Shown: positions 25,031-35,721, counted from the stretch's first letter. The stretch is 64,000 bases of DNA from Niastella koreensis GR20-10 (GCF_000246855.1 NC_016609.1:4712001-4776000), one strand, 5' to 3'. The notes: a model not told the origin generated them from the letters alone. Numbers and translations: made by a program.

Positions 25031-28000
25031 ATGAGATTCAACATTGAACGATTGCTGCCATTGGTCTTTCTCCTCTTTTCATCCATCGCATTTGGTCAGA
25101 CGGAACTAAAGAAGATGGTAAAGGGGGTGGTGAAAGATGAAAAAGGAGCCACACTGCAAGGTATTACTGTTACTGAAAAAAGATCAGGAAATACCGCCAT
25201 CACTAACGAAAAAGGATACTTTGAGATCCCTGCTAAAACACCTGCTACTTTACTCTTTACCGGTATTGGATTTGAAGCGCAGGAGTTAAAAACCGGGTCA
25301 AATGAAAACGTAACCATTACACTGAAGAATGAATCAAAGTCACTTTCTGATGTAATAGTAATAGGGTACGGTTCACAAAAGAAAGCAAAAGTTACCGGTG
25401 CTGTTGCTACCATAACAATGGACTCGCTGCTGGGCGACCGGCCTGTAAGCAACCTTGGAACATTATTACAGGGCGCTACGCCGGGCCTGGAAGTGTCTAT
25501 TGGCTCAGGACAACCGGGCGCATCCTCTTCCTGGAACATAAGAGGTGGTACAGGCTTTGGCTCCTCTCCAACATCCGGGATAAATGCAGGCAGTCCTTTC
25601 ATCATTGTAGACAACGTACCTTTTAATGGGCCCACCAATCTGCTTGACCCCAACGATATTGAATCGGTTACTGTTTTAAAAGATGCCAGCTCTGCATCCA
25701 TATATGGTTCCCGTTCTGCTTTTGGTGTTGTGCTTATCACCACCAAGAGTGGAAAGAAAAATCAAAAAGCACAATTCAGCTACAGCAATAATTTTGTTTC
25801 GGCCCGCCCTAACAATCTGCCGGTTAAAGCTACGCCTTTGCAACAGGTACAAGCCTGGATGGACGGCGGCATGGTTACCTATAATGGAGGCCAGAACCTG
25901 GCGAAATGGAAAGACCTATTGCTGGATTATCAACAAAACCCCGGCAACTATCCCCTGGGCGGTGACACAGTAAGCAATGTTTATTATCAACTGGCCGCAA
26001 CAGATGCCATTAAAGCATTGCTGGGAAATTCTTCCAACCAACAAATGCATAATTTTTCAGTAAGCGGCGGAAATGATAAAACCTCTTACCGCGTTTCTTT
26101 TGGTTCAACCAATGAAAAAGGCACCTGGTGCCACAGGCCAACCAGGATAATTACAAAAGGTACAATATCAAATCAGTCATTTCCTCTGATGTGAATTCCT
26201 GGTTGAACCTTCAGTTGGATGCAGGTTATTATAACTCAACCGCGAAATCTCCATTCTATACCAATGCATTTGGCGATGCTACCAATACACCTTCTGCCCT
26301 GCCACTGGACTCCATTCCACAAAAATATCCCGGCCAGACCATTAAGACGGCCAGGAATGAAATTCTGGCACAGGCGCCCATTGTAACTACCATCGGCGAT
26401 ATCCGGATGACGGGCAGAACCATTCTGAAACCATTTAAAGGAATGACGGTTACCGGTGAGTACACGATCGATGATGTAAACAGACAGCAAACCAATTATG
26501 ATAAAAAGCCAAGCACGCTGTACCTGAACCCTTATGGCTATACACCTGAACCAATTGGTAATGACAAATACTCAAAAGCTGATTCAATGTCAACCTACAA
26601 GGCGATCAACGTATTTGCCAATTACGTTCATTCGTTTGGCGATCACAATTTTACGCTGATGGGTGGCTTTAACCAGGAACAATACCATGCCGAAAACCAG
26701 ACCGCAACTGCCTCTGGTTTGCTCAGTCCTGATCTGCCTTTCCTGAGTGGAACAACCGGTCTTATTCCGCCAACCGCTTCGGATAATTATACCGACTGGA
26801 GCACCCGTGGCTTTTTTGGAAGGATCAACTATGACTTCCAGAATAAATACCTGTTGCAATTGAATTATCGCTATGATGGTTCTTCCAAATTTCCACAAGG
26901 CCATCGCTGGGTAGGTTTGCCTTCCGGTTCTATTGGCTGGCGGGTGATGGAAGAAAACTTTATGAAAACGATAAGACCTTATGTCAACGAATTTAAATTA
27001 AGGGCTTCGTATGGCAGCGTAGGCAACCAGAACATTGGCGACTACCAGTTCTATGGAGGCATGGGCATTGCGATCCCTAACTGGCTATACAATGCTAATC
27101 GTATAGGCTCACTGTCGACCCCGCCACTGGTAAGCACCAATTTTACCTGGGAAACTGTAGAAACAAAAGATTTTGGGTTTGATGTGGCATTCCTGAACAA
27201 CAAACTTACCGGTTCGTTCGACTGGTACCAACGCAATACAAAAGATATCCTTACTACCAACGCAACGCCTGTGCCTGCGGTACTGGGAACCGGAGTTCCA
27301 TTACAAAATTCCGGCGCACTCAGAACAAAAGGTGTTGAACTGCAACTGAACTGGAGAGACCACTTTGGAAAAGTAACTTATTATGTGGGCGCCAACCTGT
27401 ACGATTATAAATCGGTTGTTACAAGCTCCGTTAACCCGCAGGGTGTTCTTGTAAGCAACGGCAACTATTACCTGTATAATGGCAAAAACATGGGTGAGAT
27501 CTGGGGGTATACTACCGACAGGTTTTATGATGAAAAAGACTTCGTGGCCGGTTCTTTGAACTCGAGTTTAAGAGCGGGCACATTAATAGCAGGCACACCC
27601 AAACAAAATGGTCAGGCCCCTAATCCTGGTGATATTATGTACAAGGATTTAGACACCAATGGACTGATCAACAGCGGCGCCGGTACTTTGGCGAATCATG
27701 GCGATCTGAAAGTAATTGGCAACTCTACCCCACGTTATCAATTTGGTATAACCGGCGGCGTATCCTATGCCAATTTCGATCTCTCCTTTGTAATAGCTGG
27801 TGTGGCCAAACGCGATATGTGGGTAAACAATACGTTGACCTTCCCTAACCAATGGGTTTCTTATGGCGCTTTATATGCCAACCAAACCAATTACTGGACA
27901 CCTGATAATCCAAACGCTCATTACGGGCGCATCTATTCCATTGTAAGTGATGGCGGGCTTCAGGCGTTTAACCAGGTAGCACAAACCAGGTTCCTGCTAA

Positions 28001-28239
28001 ACGGCGCTTACACCAGGATCAAGAACGTTACTTTACGCTATTCAATTCCTTCTTCAATAATTAAAAAGGCACATTTATCCAAACTGCAGTTATTCACTTC
28101 TGTAGAAAATCTTCTCACCTTCAAACATATTCCACAGGGAATGGATCCTGATATTACCGTACAGGGTGGTACCGTAGGCGGCGGACTGGGTTATCCCTTT
28201 ATGCGCAAAATGTCTGCAGGTTTAAATATGACTTTTTAA
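25031..28239 (+). pseudogene. susC-like: SusC-like TonB-dependent receptor with one-base frameshift at about 26124
   Basis: Signal peptide (RLLPLVFLLFSSIAFGQ), CarboxypepD_reg-like domain (VKGVVKDEKGATLQGITVTEK), TonB-box/plug (SDVIVIGYGSQKKAKVTGAVA, IIVDNVPFNGPTNLLDPNDIESVTVLKDASSASIYGSR) and a 22-strand-type barrel ending FMRKMSAGLNMTF. The frame breaks after SFGSTNEKGT: a run of three C has lost one base near 26124. Restoring one C gives KGTLVPQANQDNYKRYN, and the rest of the barrel then reads through to 28239 (about 1,070 aa, normal for SusC). The first frame stops at 26194. Either a recent inactivating mutation or a sequencing error. It imports an oligosaccharide with the SusD encoded 19 nt downstream. 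Confidence 0.88.
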
Positions 28240-28258
28240 CCAGTAAAACTTACTATTA

Positions 28259-30205
28259 ATGAAACGATATATTGCTATACTATCAGGGGCGTTGATGCTT
28301 GCTGCGTGTAATAAAGATTTTTTGAACAAGGTGCCTACCAACCAGTTTACCGAGCAAACGGCTTTCTCAACCTATCAGAACTTCCAGACCTATTCATGGA
28401 GTTTTTATGATTACTTTGCCGGCTACGGAAATTCAGGAGCCACCATGCCCCCGGCCTTTGCCAGCCAGGAGAATGGTAATTCTGACAATATCTGCAATGG
28501 CAGTCAGTCTGGCTACGTTAACCAAACCAAACAACCAGCGGCGGCAGCAGGTGCCCAAACAACCTCTTTGCAGATCTCAGGCTGGGACTTTTCTTTTGTA
28601 AGAAAGGTGAACGTATTGCTGGACAATATCGATAAATCCACCATGACCCAGAAAGACAAAGATCATTGGCGCAGTGTTGGGTATTTCTTCCGGGCCCTGC
28701 GTTATTACGATCTGATAGCTGCTTTTGGAGATGTGCCCTGGATGGACCATGCTGTTTCAGACACCGCTACATCTATGCTGTTTGGAGCAAGAACCCCACG
28801 TGATGTCGTAGCGCAAAACATCCTGAACGATCTTATCTGGGCAGAAAGCCATATCAACGTAGCGGGTGAAGGCGCCAATACCAATACCATCAATCAGAAT
28901 TGCGTTCAGTTCCTGATCAGCCGTTTTGGCCTCTTTGAAGGCACCTGGCGTAAATACCACAACCTGCCCGATGCCAATACTTATTTACAGGCCTGTGTTA
29001 CCTATTCGCAAAAACTGCTTCCCAAGTTCCCCACATTAATGAGCAGCTATGACGATGTATTCAATACAGAAGACCTGAGCGGCGGCAAACCCGGTATCAT
29101 CCTGTACAAGCAATATGTAAATACCATTTATAACAACCCGCAGGTAACCCGTTATACCGGAAGCACGTCCTGGACCACTGAAGTTCCTAAGACTGCTGTT
29201 GAAAGCTTTCTGTGCACCGATGGAAAACCCATTTCAACCAGTGCTGTCTACAATGGCGATGACTCCATGTATGCCGCATTTAAGAACCGCGACAGGCGTT
29301 TGTATTATATCGTAATGCCGCCTTACAGCGTTAAATTCATCAATCCAGGTATAACCAATCAGGCAGGTAATTCCGATAACCTGTGGGCCTATGATGCCAA
29401 TCCGGCTTATGGCTATTTTGTCCACTACATGAACGATTCCATTACCGGCAATACCAACAAAAGACTACCGGTACTTTCCCAAACAATCGATATGAAATCG
29501 GGCAATGTAATTCCAAACATGCCGCATTTCACTTCCTATAATGTAGCCCTGAGTAATTTGCCGGCGACAAAAGCTGCTATTCCACAGATGGTGGGCACCT
29601 TAGGATATTATTTCTGGAAATTCTATTGCCGGTTACCCATGGATGGAAGCTCCAACTATGGTGGCACCCAGGACTGCCCGCTGTTCAGGATCGAAGAAAC
29701 GATGTTAAACTACGCAGAAGCGCAATTTGAGTTGGGCGGTTTTAACCAGACCATTGCCGATCAAACAATCAATATTATAAGACAAAGGGCTAACCCCACC
29801 AACTGGCCCGCCATGAAAATGCTCGTGGGCAATATCGACGCAGGCTTTGATACAAAAAGAGATGCTACAGTTGATCCTGTATTGTGGGAAATAAGAAGAG
29901 AAAGAAGAATTGAGTTGTTTGGTGATGGCTTCCGGTTCAATGACCTGAAAAGATGGAGCAAAGGTACTTATATGAATGATTATCCCTATGGGGTTAAGGT
30001 GTATGACAAGAACAGGATGTATCCCAATGTTCTCGGACTGTCAAACGCCAACATCAAATTGGATAATGGTGGTAATTCCGGGTATGTAAAGAATCCCAAT
30101 ATCGCTACTCCGCTTGGCTGGTTAGATAAATATTATCTGGAACCTGTTCCATTGCAAGAGATACAGATCAACCCCAATTTAGTGCAAACTTCAGGCTGGC
30201 AATAG
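28259..30205 (+). CDS. susD-like: SusD/RagB-family surface glycan-binding lipoprotein
   Basis: A 648-aa lipoprotein: lipobox MLAACN at about residue 17, then the SusD N-terminal region (KDFLNKVPTNQFTEQTAF). TPR-like helices follow (FFRALRYYDLIAAFGDVPWMD, an invariant-style SusD motif), and the C-terminal RagB part has VLWEIRRERRIELFGDGFRFNDLKRW and ends PLQEIQINPNLVQTSGWQ. It binds glycan at the cell surface as the lid of the SusC channel. It is longer than many SusDs (about 500-600). Encoded 19 nt after susC and followed by a strong terminator. Confidence 0.94.
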   Translation: MKRYIAILSGALMLAACNKDFLNKVPTNQFTEQTAFSTYQNFQTYSWSFYDYFAGYGNSGATMPPAFASQENGNSDNICNGSQSGYVNQTKQPAAAAGAQTTSLQISGWDFSFVRKVNVLLDNIDKSTMTQKDKDHWRSVGYFFRALRYYDLIAAFGDVPWMDHAVSDTATSMLFGARTPRDVVAQNILNDLIWAESHINVAGEGANTNTINQNCVQFLISRFGLFEGTWRKYHNLPDANTYLQACVTYSQKLLPKFPTLMSSYDDVFNTEDLSGGKPGIILYKQYVNTIYNNPQVTRYTGSTSWTTEVPKTAVESFLCTDGKPISTSAVYNGDDSMYAAFKNRDRRLYYIVMPPYSVKFINPGITNQAGNSDNLWAYDANPAYGYFVHYMNDSITGNTNKRLPVLSQTIDMKSGNVIPNMPHFTSYNVALSNLPATKAAIPQMVGTLGYYFWKFYCRLPMDGSSNYGGTQDCPLFRIEETMLNYAEAQFELGGFNQTIADQTINIIRQRANPTNWPAMKMLVGNIDAGFDTKRDATVDPVLWEIRRERRIELFGDGFRFNDLKRWSKGTYMNDYPYGVKVYDKNRMYPNVLGLSNANIKLDNGGNSGYVKNPNIATPLGWLDKYYLEPVPLQEIQINPNLVQTSGWQ

Positions 30206-30223
30206 TAGGATAGGTTTTGAGAC

Positions 30224-30253
30224 AAAATCCTCCCGATGCATCGGGAGGATTTT
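30224..30253. terminator. Perfect 30-bp palindrome, bidirectional terminator
   Basis: A fully self-complementary 30-nt sequence centred between 30238 and 30239, with arm AAAATCCTCCCGATG repeated as its reverse complement on the other side. On the plus strand it ends in TTTTT-like sequence after susD, and on the minus strand it ends in TTTT after the convergent OmpA gene (stop at 30280). It therefore serves as a two-way Rho-independent terminator. Confidence 0.85.
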
Positions 30254-30279
30254 TGTTTAAAGTATTAAGAACAATGCGC

Positions 30280-31038
30280 TTATTCCTTTAAAGCATTCAG
30301 TATTTTTTCCAAATCAGGATTGAGAATAATTTCTGTTCTTCTGTTCTTAGCCCTGCCATCTGCTGTGGAATTATCAGCAATGGGACCATACTTACCCTGA
30401 CCTGCCGCAACCAGCCGGTCCGGGTTAACATTATAATTTCCAACAAGTGTACGCACCACTGTATTTGCCCTGTCTGTACTTAAACCCAGGTTGTCTTTAT
30501 CTATCCCTTTTTTAAAACTTACACTGTCTGTGTGACCTACTACAAATACTTGTAATTCCGGATATTGATTTAGTGCACTTGCTACCGGCCCCAGCGCTTT
30601 CATTCCTTCTTCTTTCAGTTTGGAGCTTCCGCTTGAATACATCAGGTTGTCCTGCATATCCACATAGATCCTGCCTTCCTTTTCATATACCGACACCCCC
30701 TTACTGGCAAAATCGGCTTCACCGGCAGCTAATGCCTTTTGCACTTCGTCAATCCTGCCTTTTAATTGATGCAGGGCCGTTTCGTAAGTAGCCAGCTTTT
30801 TTTGAGCTCCTTCACAACCGGTTTTATAACTGGCGTACTCTGCCTTCACCGATCCATATTGATCATTTACCTCACCGAGCTGTTTCTTCAGTGTACTATT
30901 TTGTTGTGAAAGTGACTGATTTTGTGAATTAAGCTGATCTAACTCCGATTTAACTTCTTTATATTTTTTACTCGATACACATGCACTTAAAAACAAACAG
31001 TTCACAACAAGTACTTTTGTGATAATTTGAAGTTGCAT
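30280..31038 (-). CDS. OmpA-family lipoprotein with coiled-coil stalk
   Basis: A 252-aa protein. Lipobox LFLSAC near residue 20, a coiled-coil of about 100 residues rich in Gln/Ser/Lys (ELDQLNSQNQSLSQQNSTLKK), then a C-terminal OmpA peptidoglycan-binding domain: DNLMYSSGSSKLKEEG, VVGHTDSV, LSTDRANTVVRTLV, RLVAAGQGKYGPI and the diagnostic AKNRRTEIIL. It anchors the outer membrane to peptidoglycan. A single gene, convergent with the susCD operon across the shared palindromic terminator. No functional link to the glycan loci is apparent. Confidence 0.93.
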   Translation of the reverse strand: MQLQIITKVLVVNCLFLSACVSSKKYKEVKSELDQLNSQNQSLSQQNSTLKKQLGEVNDQYGSVKAEYASYKTGCEGAQKKLATYETALHQLKGRIDEVQKALAAGEADFASKGVSVYEKEGRIYVDMQDNLMYSSGSSKLKEEGMKALGPVASALNQYPELQVFVVGHTDSVSFKKGIDKDNLGLSTDRANTVVRTLVGNYNVNPDRLVAAGQGKYGPIADNSTADGRAKNRRTEIILNPDLEKILNALKE

Positions 31039-31231
31039 ACTATATAGAATTTATTGAAAAAATGTAATACTCCATGTCTCAATAAGAGGCTGTAAGTTTT
31101 TACATTTTGCAGATATAGCAATGCAATATGGGTCCTTTGTTGCCAAAACATATAAAACCGGGCACCCTGGCATTTTATTACCCATATAATTGAGGTCAAT
31201 AGCCAGCTTACCGCGAAAACATCGATCGCAA

Positions 31232-32677
31232 TTATGCTTTCAGGTTCCAGCCCTGGCGGTAGTCGCGTTTCAGGAACTGGTTCACCTCGTCAAAATTGGT
31301 CACCTTCATATTATCGTTATCCCACAACAGTTTGATACCCCGGCCAGGGAAACTGAATTTGCCATTATCCTTTGGCTTCCGAACATCATTTGCCCGGATG
31401 GCCAGGTTGGCCATCAGCAATGCTTCTGTAAGCGGGCCTGCTACTTCAAATGGTGAGCTCAATTCAATTTTACCATAACCTGCAATACAGGCTTCTACCC
31501 ATTGGGTATAGTGGCCTTCCTCCTGCCCCACTACGCGGGGATATTTTTGTTTTACCTTCACTTCCTTCGTGCGTGACGTAGGCAACAGTTGCGGGTTTCT
31601 TGAATACGTGCCGGCCATCATTTTGCCCTTTGTGCCTATGAACAGCATGCCGTTGCCATTATCGCCAAAAACCTCATTGGCGCCCAGCTCTTCCGGCCGT
31701 TCAGGTTGTATGCCGCCATCCATCCAGTGCAGGGTTACATCGCTCTTTGTTTTTGATGTTTTGGGAAAGGTAAGCGTAATATGGCTCGATGGCGGACAGC
31801 TTTCGGGGAAGTATCCTTGTTTAAACTCATCTACATATACCGTACCCACACTTGCCTGTACATCTTTGGCATATTGAATGCCCAACACCCGGAATGGGGT
31901 TTCCAGCAAATGGCAACCCATATCGCCCAGGGCGCCGGTACCATAATCCCACCAGCCGCGCCAGTTAAACGGCACCAGTTTGTCGATATAGTCCTTATAC
32001 GGCGCCGTTCCCAGCCACAGGTCCCAGTCAAGCGTTTTGGGAACCTCGGCTTTGTTAGCCGGCCATTGAATACCCTGCGGCCAAACAGGACGGTTAGTCC
32101 AGGTATAAACAGTATGCACATGGCCTATCAACCCGGCATCATACCATTCTGCCATTATCCGGGTGCCATCGTGCGAGGCACCCTGGTTGCCCATTTGGGT
32201 AACTACTTTATATTGCTTCGCTGCTTCGGTAAGCAGGCGGGCTTCGTAAATATCATGAGTAAGGGGCTTTTGCACGTATACGTGTTTGCCCAGTTGCATG
32301 GCGTGGTAGGTAATGATGGCGTGGTTGTGATCGGGGGTTGACACCGACACGGCATCGAAGTTCTTTTGTTCCTTATCGTACAGTTCCCGCCAGTCTTTGT
32401 AATATTTGGCTTTGGGAAATTTTGCTACCGATTCAGCTGCCCGGCGCTCATCCACATCACATAAAAAAGCGATCTCACATTTACCGCCTTTATAAAAACC
32501 CGCAATATCGCTGGCACCTTTGCCGCCTACACCTACACTTGCAATAAGCAGTTTATCGCTGGGCGCCACGTACCCCCGGCCCAGTACATGGCGGGGAACG
32601 ATCATAAAACCGGCGGCGGCCAGGGCCCCGTTTTTCAGGAACTGACGCCGGGAAGCGCCTTTTTTATTTTCATTCAT
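31232..32677 (-). CDS. Tat-exported Gfo/Idh/MocA-family oxidoreductase (481 aa)
   Basis: The start at ATG 32677 (MNENKKG) places a twin-arginine signal, SRRQFLKNGALAAAGFMIVP, at the N-terminus. Next come a Rossmann domain (LIASVGVGGKGASD, FLCDVDERR) and the MocA catalytic motif (YVQKPLTHDIYEARLLTEAAKQY with the EKP-like QKP). The large substrate domain has WPANKAEVPKTLDWDLWLGTAP and WWDYGTGALGDMGCHLLETPF. NAD(P) is folded in before export in this class. Some members act on glycosidic substrates via 3-keto intermediates; the substrate here is unknown. It is separated from the symporter gene by 81 nt and is probably the last gene of the lyase operon. Confidence 0.9.
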   Translation of the reverse strand: MNENKKGASRRQFLKNGALAAAGFMIVPRHVLGRGYVAPSDKLLIASVGVGGKGASDIAGFYKGGKCEIAFLCDVDERRAAESVAKFPKAKYYKDWRELYDKEQKNFDAVSVSTPDHNHAIITYHAMQLGKHVYVQKPLTHDIYEARLLTEAAKQYKVVTQMGNQGASHDGTRIMAEWYDAGLIGHVHTVYTWTNRPVWPQGIQWPANKAEVPKTLDWDLWLGTAPYKDYIDKLVPFNWRGWWDYGTGALGDMGCHLLETPFRVLGIQYAKDVQASVGTVYVDEFKQGYFPESCPPSSHITLTFPKTSKTKSDVTLHWMDGGIQPERPEELGANEVFGDNGNGMLFIGTKGKMMAGTYSRNPQLLPTSRTKEVKVKQKYPRVVGQEEGHYTQWVEACIAGYGKIELSSPFEVAGPLTEALLMANLAIRANDVRKPKDNGKFSFPGRGIKLLWDNDNMKVTNFDEVNQFLKRDYRQGWNLKA

Positions 32678-32758
32678 ACGTATATTATTTAAATTTCTGA
32701 CCATTGACGGGTTTTCGCGGTTACCGGTTGCAATAATGGTATTAAATCACGCAAACGT

Positions 32759-34324
32759 TTACGCATATCGTATATAAAAATAAAGTACCAGTACCGTTAT
32801 CAGCGCCCACCACAAACCTGTATTGCGCCAACCGGTGTTGAATTGTCTTTCATTCTCCGGAACCCGCAGCACCGATCTGTTCCACATCAACCCATTTAAC
32901 TGCAGCTCGGATTTGGGTTTGGTTACCAGGCTTACAATTATACTAATAATCATACAACTCCAGAACACAATGCCGGTTCGATTGAAAAAGGGCATTTGCG
33001 GAAAAGCCAGGTTGAGTGCAATGGAGAGTGGAATGGTAAGTAACCCCGCGGCCAGCGCCCCTTTTTCCGTAGCTCTTTTCCAGAACACGCCTAGTAAGAA
33101 CATAGTGGCAATACCAGGCGTGAACAATCCATACAGGTTCATCAGGTAAAGAAAAACCGGCCGGTCAGAATAATGTATTAACAGGATAGCGCTGCCTATT
33201 CCTACCAACAGGATCATGATGCCCGACAACCGGCCAAATCGCACCGCCTGGGTATCGGTAGCCGTTTTATTGATGTAAGGCAAATAAATATCCATCGTCA
33301 ATATCGTGGTGCACGAGTTCACCGCGCCCGAAATATGCGACATAATCGCCGAGATCAATCCTGCCATTACAATCCCCACCAGTCCCGACGGCAATAATTT
33401 TTCAACCAGCGTGGCAAATAACAGGTCTGGTTTTTCAAGGGAAGGTAAAATAGCAGGCGCTACCAATGCAGGAATGGTGATGATCAACGGCACCAGGAAT
33501 TTGAGGTAATCACCAAAGATTACGCCCATGCGGCCATGCCATTCATTTTTTGCAGCCAGCACCCGTTGTACTATAAACTGGTTGGTGGCGCAATAAAAAA
33601 CACTGATACAAAGCAATCCTCCCAGGTACATGGTCCAGGGAAAATCGGGATCATTGGCGGGATAAAACATTTTCCAGTTGGCAGTGGTCTTTAGCACTGC
33701 CTTTACCCCGCCCGATGCATGCACCGTGGCAACCGACAACGCAATACCGCCGATTATCAGGATCCCCAACTGCAACATTTCGGTCCAGATAACTGCCCGT
33801 AATCCGCCAATAATGGTATAAACTCCGGTAAGCAGCGCCAGCGCCACAATGCTGTAAATGACGGGTATCCCAAACAATGAATACAGGCTGAGCGCCCCCA
33901 GGTATAATACGGCGCCAATCTCCACCAGGATATAAGTCAATAAGATCAATACTGAATACACGGTGCGGGTGCCGTTGCCAAATCTCTTTTGCAGGTATTC
34001 GGGCACGGTATAAAAACCATTGCGCAAATAAAAGGGCAGAAACACCCAGAGCAATGCATTGAACCCGATCAGGATGGCGCCCCACTCCATGGCAATGGCC
34101 ACAAAACCGCGGCTGTAGGCAGCGCCCATGGCGCCCACCAGGTGATGGCTGCTGATATTGGCTGCAATGATGCTGCCGCCGATCATCCACCAGGGCAACT
34201 TATCGCCCGCCAGGAAATAATCGCGTTTGGTATCTTTTCCCTTGCGCGAAGCATACAAACCCAGGCCAATGATCAACAGGATGTAGATGACGAAAATAAT
34301 AATATCAATAGGAGCTAACTGCAT
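32759..34324 (-). CDS. Sodium:solute symporter (SSS family)
   Basis: A 521-aa polytopic protein with about 13 membrane segments, starting IDIIIFVIYILLIIGLGLYAS. SSS hallmarks are RDYFLAGDKLPWWMIGGSIIAANISSHHLVGAMGAAYSRG and YTIIGGLRAVIWTEMLQLGILIIGG. It is a Bacteroidota sugar or sugar-acid importer of the same broad class as the one at 18.7-20.4 kb but clearly divergent in sequence. It is 5 nt from the ceramidase-like gene in the second catabolic operon; the likely cargo is a breakdown product of the lyase encoded upstream. Confidence 0.9.
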   Translation of the reverse strand: MQLAPIDIIIFVIYILLIIGLGLYASRKGKDTKRDYFLAGDKLPWWMIGGSIIAANISSHHLVGAMGAAYSRGFVAIAMEWGAILIGFNALLWVFLPFYLRNGFYTVPEYLQKRFGNGTRTVYSVLILLTYILVEIGAVLYLGALSLYSLFGIPVIYSIVALALLTGVYTIIGGLRAVIWTEMLQLGILIIGGIALSVATVHASGGVKAVLKTTANWKMFYPANDPDFPWTMYLGGLLCISVFYCATNQFIVQRVLAAKNEWHGRMGVIFGDYLKFLVPLIITIPALVAPAILPSLEKPDLLFATLVEKLLPSGLVGIVMAGLISAIMSHISGAVNSCTTILTMDIYLPYINKTATDTQAVRFGRLSGIMILLVGIGSAILLIHYSDRPVFLYLMNLYGLFTPGIATMFLLGVFWKRATEKGALAAGLLTIPLSIALNLAFPQMPFFNRTGIVFWSCMIISIIVSLVTKPKSELQLNGLMWNRSVLRVPENERQFNTGWRNTGLWWALITVLVLYFYIRYA

Positions 34325-34329
34325 ATCGC

Positions 34330-35706
34330 TTATAGGTTTCGGATGGCATCAATAACACCTTGTGTCAACACCTCCAGTGCCCCGGCAGCATAAGGAGTGG
34401 TATTACATGAATAAATATCTTTTCCGTAAAATTTTGCATCGGGCATATACCCCACATACCCGTTGGCTATGTTCACCACGGCAATCTTTTTACCGGGTAA
34501 GGCTGCACGCAATTGTTGTTGAAAATAAGAATAGGTTTCGTTGGGTTGTGCTACCATATAAGCATCGCCCAGCTTCCACAACCATACAGCTACTTTCGCC
34601 TTTGTTCCATTACCCACTACCTGCCGGGTATTCAGCTTGCGCCAAAGCCGGTCCTTTAAAACCCGGTCCTGGCACTGTTCCCATTCCATTTTAATTGCTT
34701 CCAGGGAGGGCAGTTCTTTCAACGGCACTTCCAGCTCCAGTTTTTGCATCGCCATAGCCGCATTTTCTTTCAGGGCGAAGTACTCCCAAATGGCCAGCGG
34801 CGCCCCTGATGGCAACGCCTGTTTAAAACGATAACCGGTAGCTGCAGGCAGATTGCCTTCATATACCGAAAGGGCGGCATAGGCCAATTGCCGTCCATGC
34901 GCATCGGCAATAGCAGTATCAGCAACATATTGCACCCTCGGCGACAGCTCGCCGGAAGCGCCTTGTAAAAACAAACAGGGCGCCTTTGTTCTGCTGCTGA
35001 TCACATCCCGCATTTCACCCACAAAGTCGGGTGAGAACAAGCGGTTCTCATGCGCCAGCGTAGTGGGGTGACAGGCATAATTTACAATGGAGCAAAGCGG
35101 TTCGCCCGCTTCGGTAAGGATGTGACCGAACAACAACGTATCATCGGCCGGTTCAGCAGGATTATACCCTACCAGGTATGATTGTCCATCTTCTTCCCGC
35201 AGATCGCGGTTGGTAGCCAGGTTGCACTTTCCATACTCCCAGCTCAGGGTACCCGCAACCAGCTTTTCCCGGCTCTCGCGGATAAGCGTGGCCATCGTTT
35301 CCTGCAACTGTTGTAAATAAGGAAGGATAAACTCACCGCCTATCCTGTCGCTGTTGTTGGAACAAATGGAAGGGCCCGCATGGGTATGTGATAAACAAAA
35401 TAGTAATTGTGATTCTTCTAATTGAAAAGTATGAAGCACGTGGCTCCTGATGGCATATTCATCCCCGGCATTGATCCACCAGCCCAGATCGGCGGTTACC
35501 ATAATCAAGTCGCTGCCGCCTGTTTGTGGCTTGATGGCCAGACATTGCATCTTCAGGGTTTTGTGAAAACCGATGGCTTCATCCCAGGCCGAAGCGCCCC
35601 AGTTACGAAAATATATTTCCTGCGGCGGGTTTATAGAAGCTTCCGCCACCCCAAAAAAAGCCTTGAAATAATCAGGTTCTATAGTACGCACATCCTTTTC
35701 CTTCAT
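34330..35706 (-). CDS. Neutral/alkaline ceramidase-like zinc hydrolase without signal peptide
   Basis: A 458-aa protein related to the N-terminal domain of neutral ceramidase. It has FFGVAEASINPP at the start, zinc-ligand motifs LSHTHAGPS and IVNYACHPTTL, and LFLQGASGELSPRVQYV around the catalytic serine region. The C-terminal immunoglobulin-like domain of true ceramidases seems absent, and no export signal is present. In sugar-catabolism operons such proteins probably hydrolyse an amide or ester of a small molecule rather than ceramide; this is inference from location. It is 5 nt upstream of the symporter and 15 nt after the SDR. Confidence 0.82.
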   Translation of the reverse strand: MKEKDVRTIEPDYFKAFFGVAEASINPPQEIYFRNWGASAWDEAIGFHKTLKMQCLAIKPQTGGSDLIMVTADLGWWINAGDEYAIRSHVLHTFQLEESQLLFCLSHTHAGPSICSNNSDRIGGEFILPYLQQLQETMATLIRESREKLVAGTLSWEYGKCNLATNRDLREEDGQSYLVGYNPAEPADDTLLFGHILTEAGEPLCSIVNYACHPTTLAHENRLFSPDFVGEMRDVISSRTKAPCLFLQGASGELSPRVQYVADTAIADAHGRQLAYAALSVYEGNLPAATGYRFKQALPSGAPLAIWEYFALKENAAMAMQKLELEVPLKELPSLEAIKMEWEQCQDRVLKDRLWRKLNTRQVVGNGTKAKVAVWLWKLGDAYMVAQPNETYSYFQQQLRAALPGKKIAVVNIANGYVGYMPDAKFYGKDIYSCNTTPYAAGALEVLTQGVIDAIRNL

Positions 35707-35721
35707 AATTAATTTAAACTT

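Noticed and set aside
25096-25746. 216-codon minus-strand open frame
   Set aside because: Antisense to the plug domain of the SusC gene; no domain or plausible start context.
31781-32341. 186-codon plus-strand open frame
   Set aside because: Antisense to the Tat-exported oxidoreductase with clear family motifs on the other strand.
33651-34190. 179-codon minus-strand frame inside the symporter gene
   Set aside because: Same strand but shifted frame within an intact SSS symporter; composition is Arg/His/Gly-rich as expected of an off-frame reading.
34330-35706. Genuine neutral ceramidase
   Set aside because: No signal peptide, apparently no C-terminal domain, and the gene lies within a sugar-acid operon; only family-level similarity is claimed.
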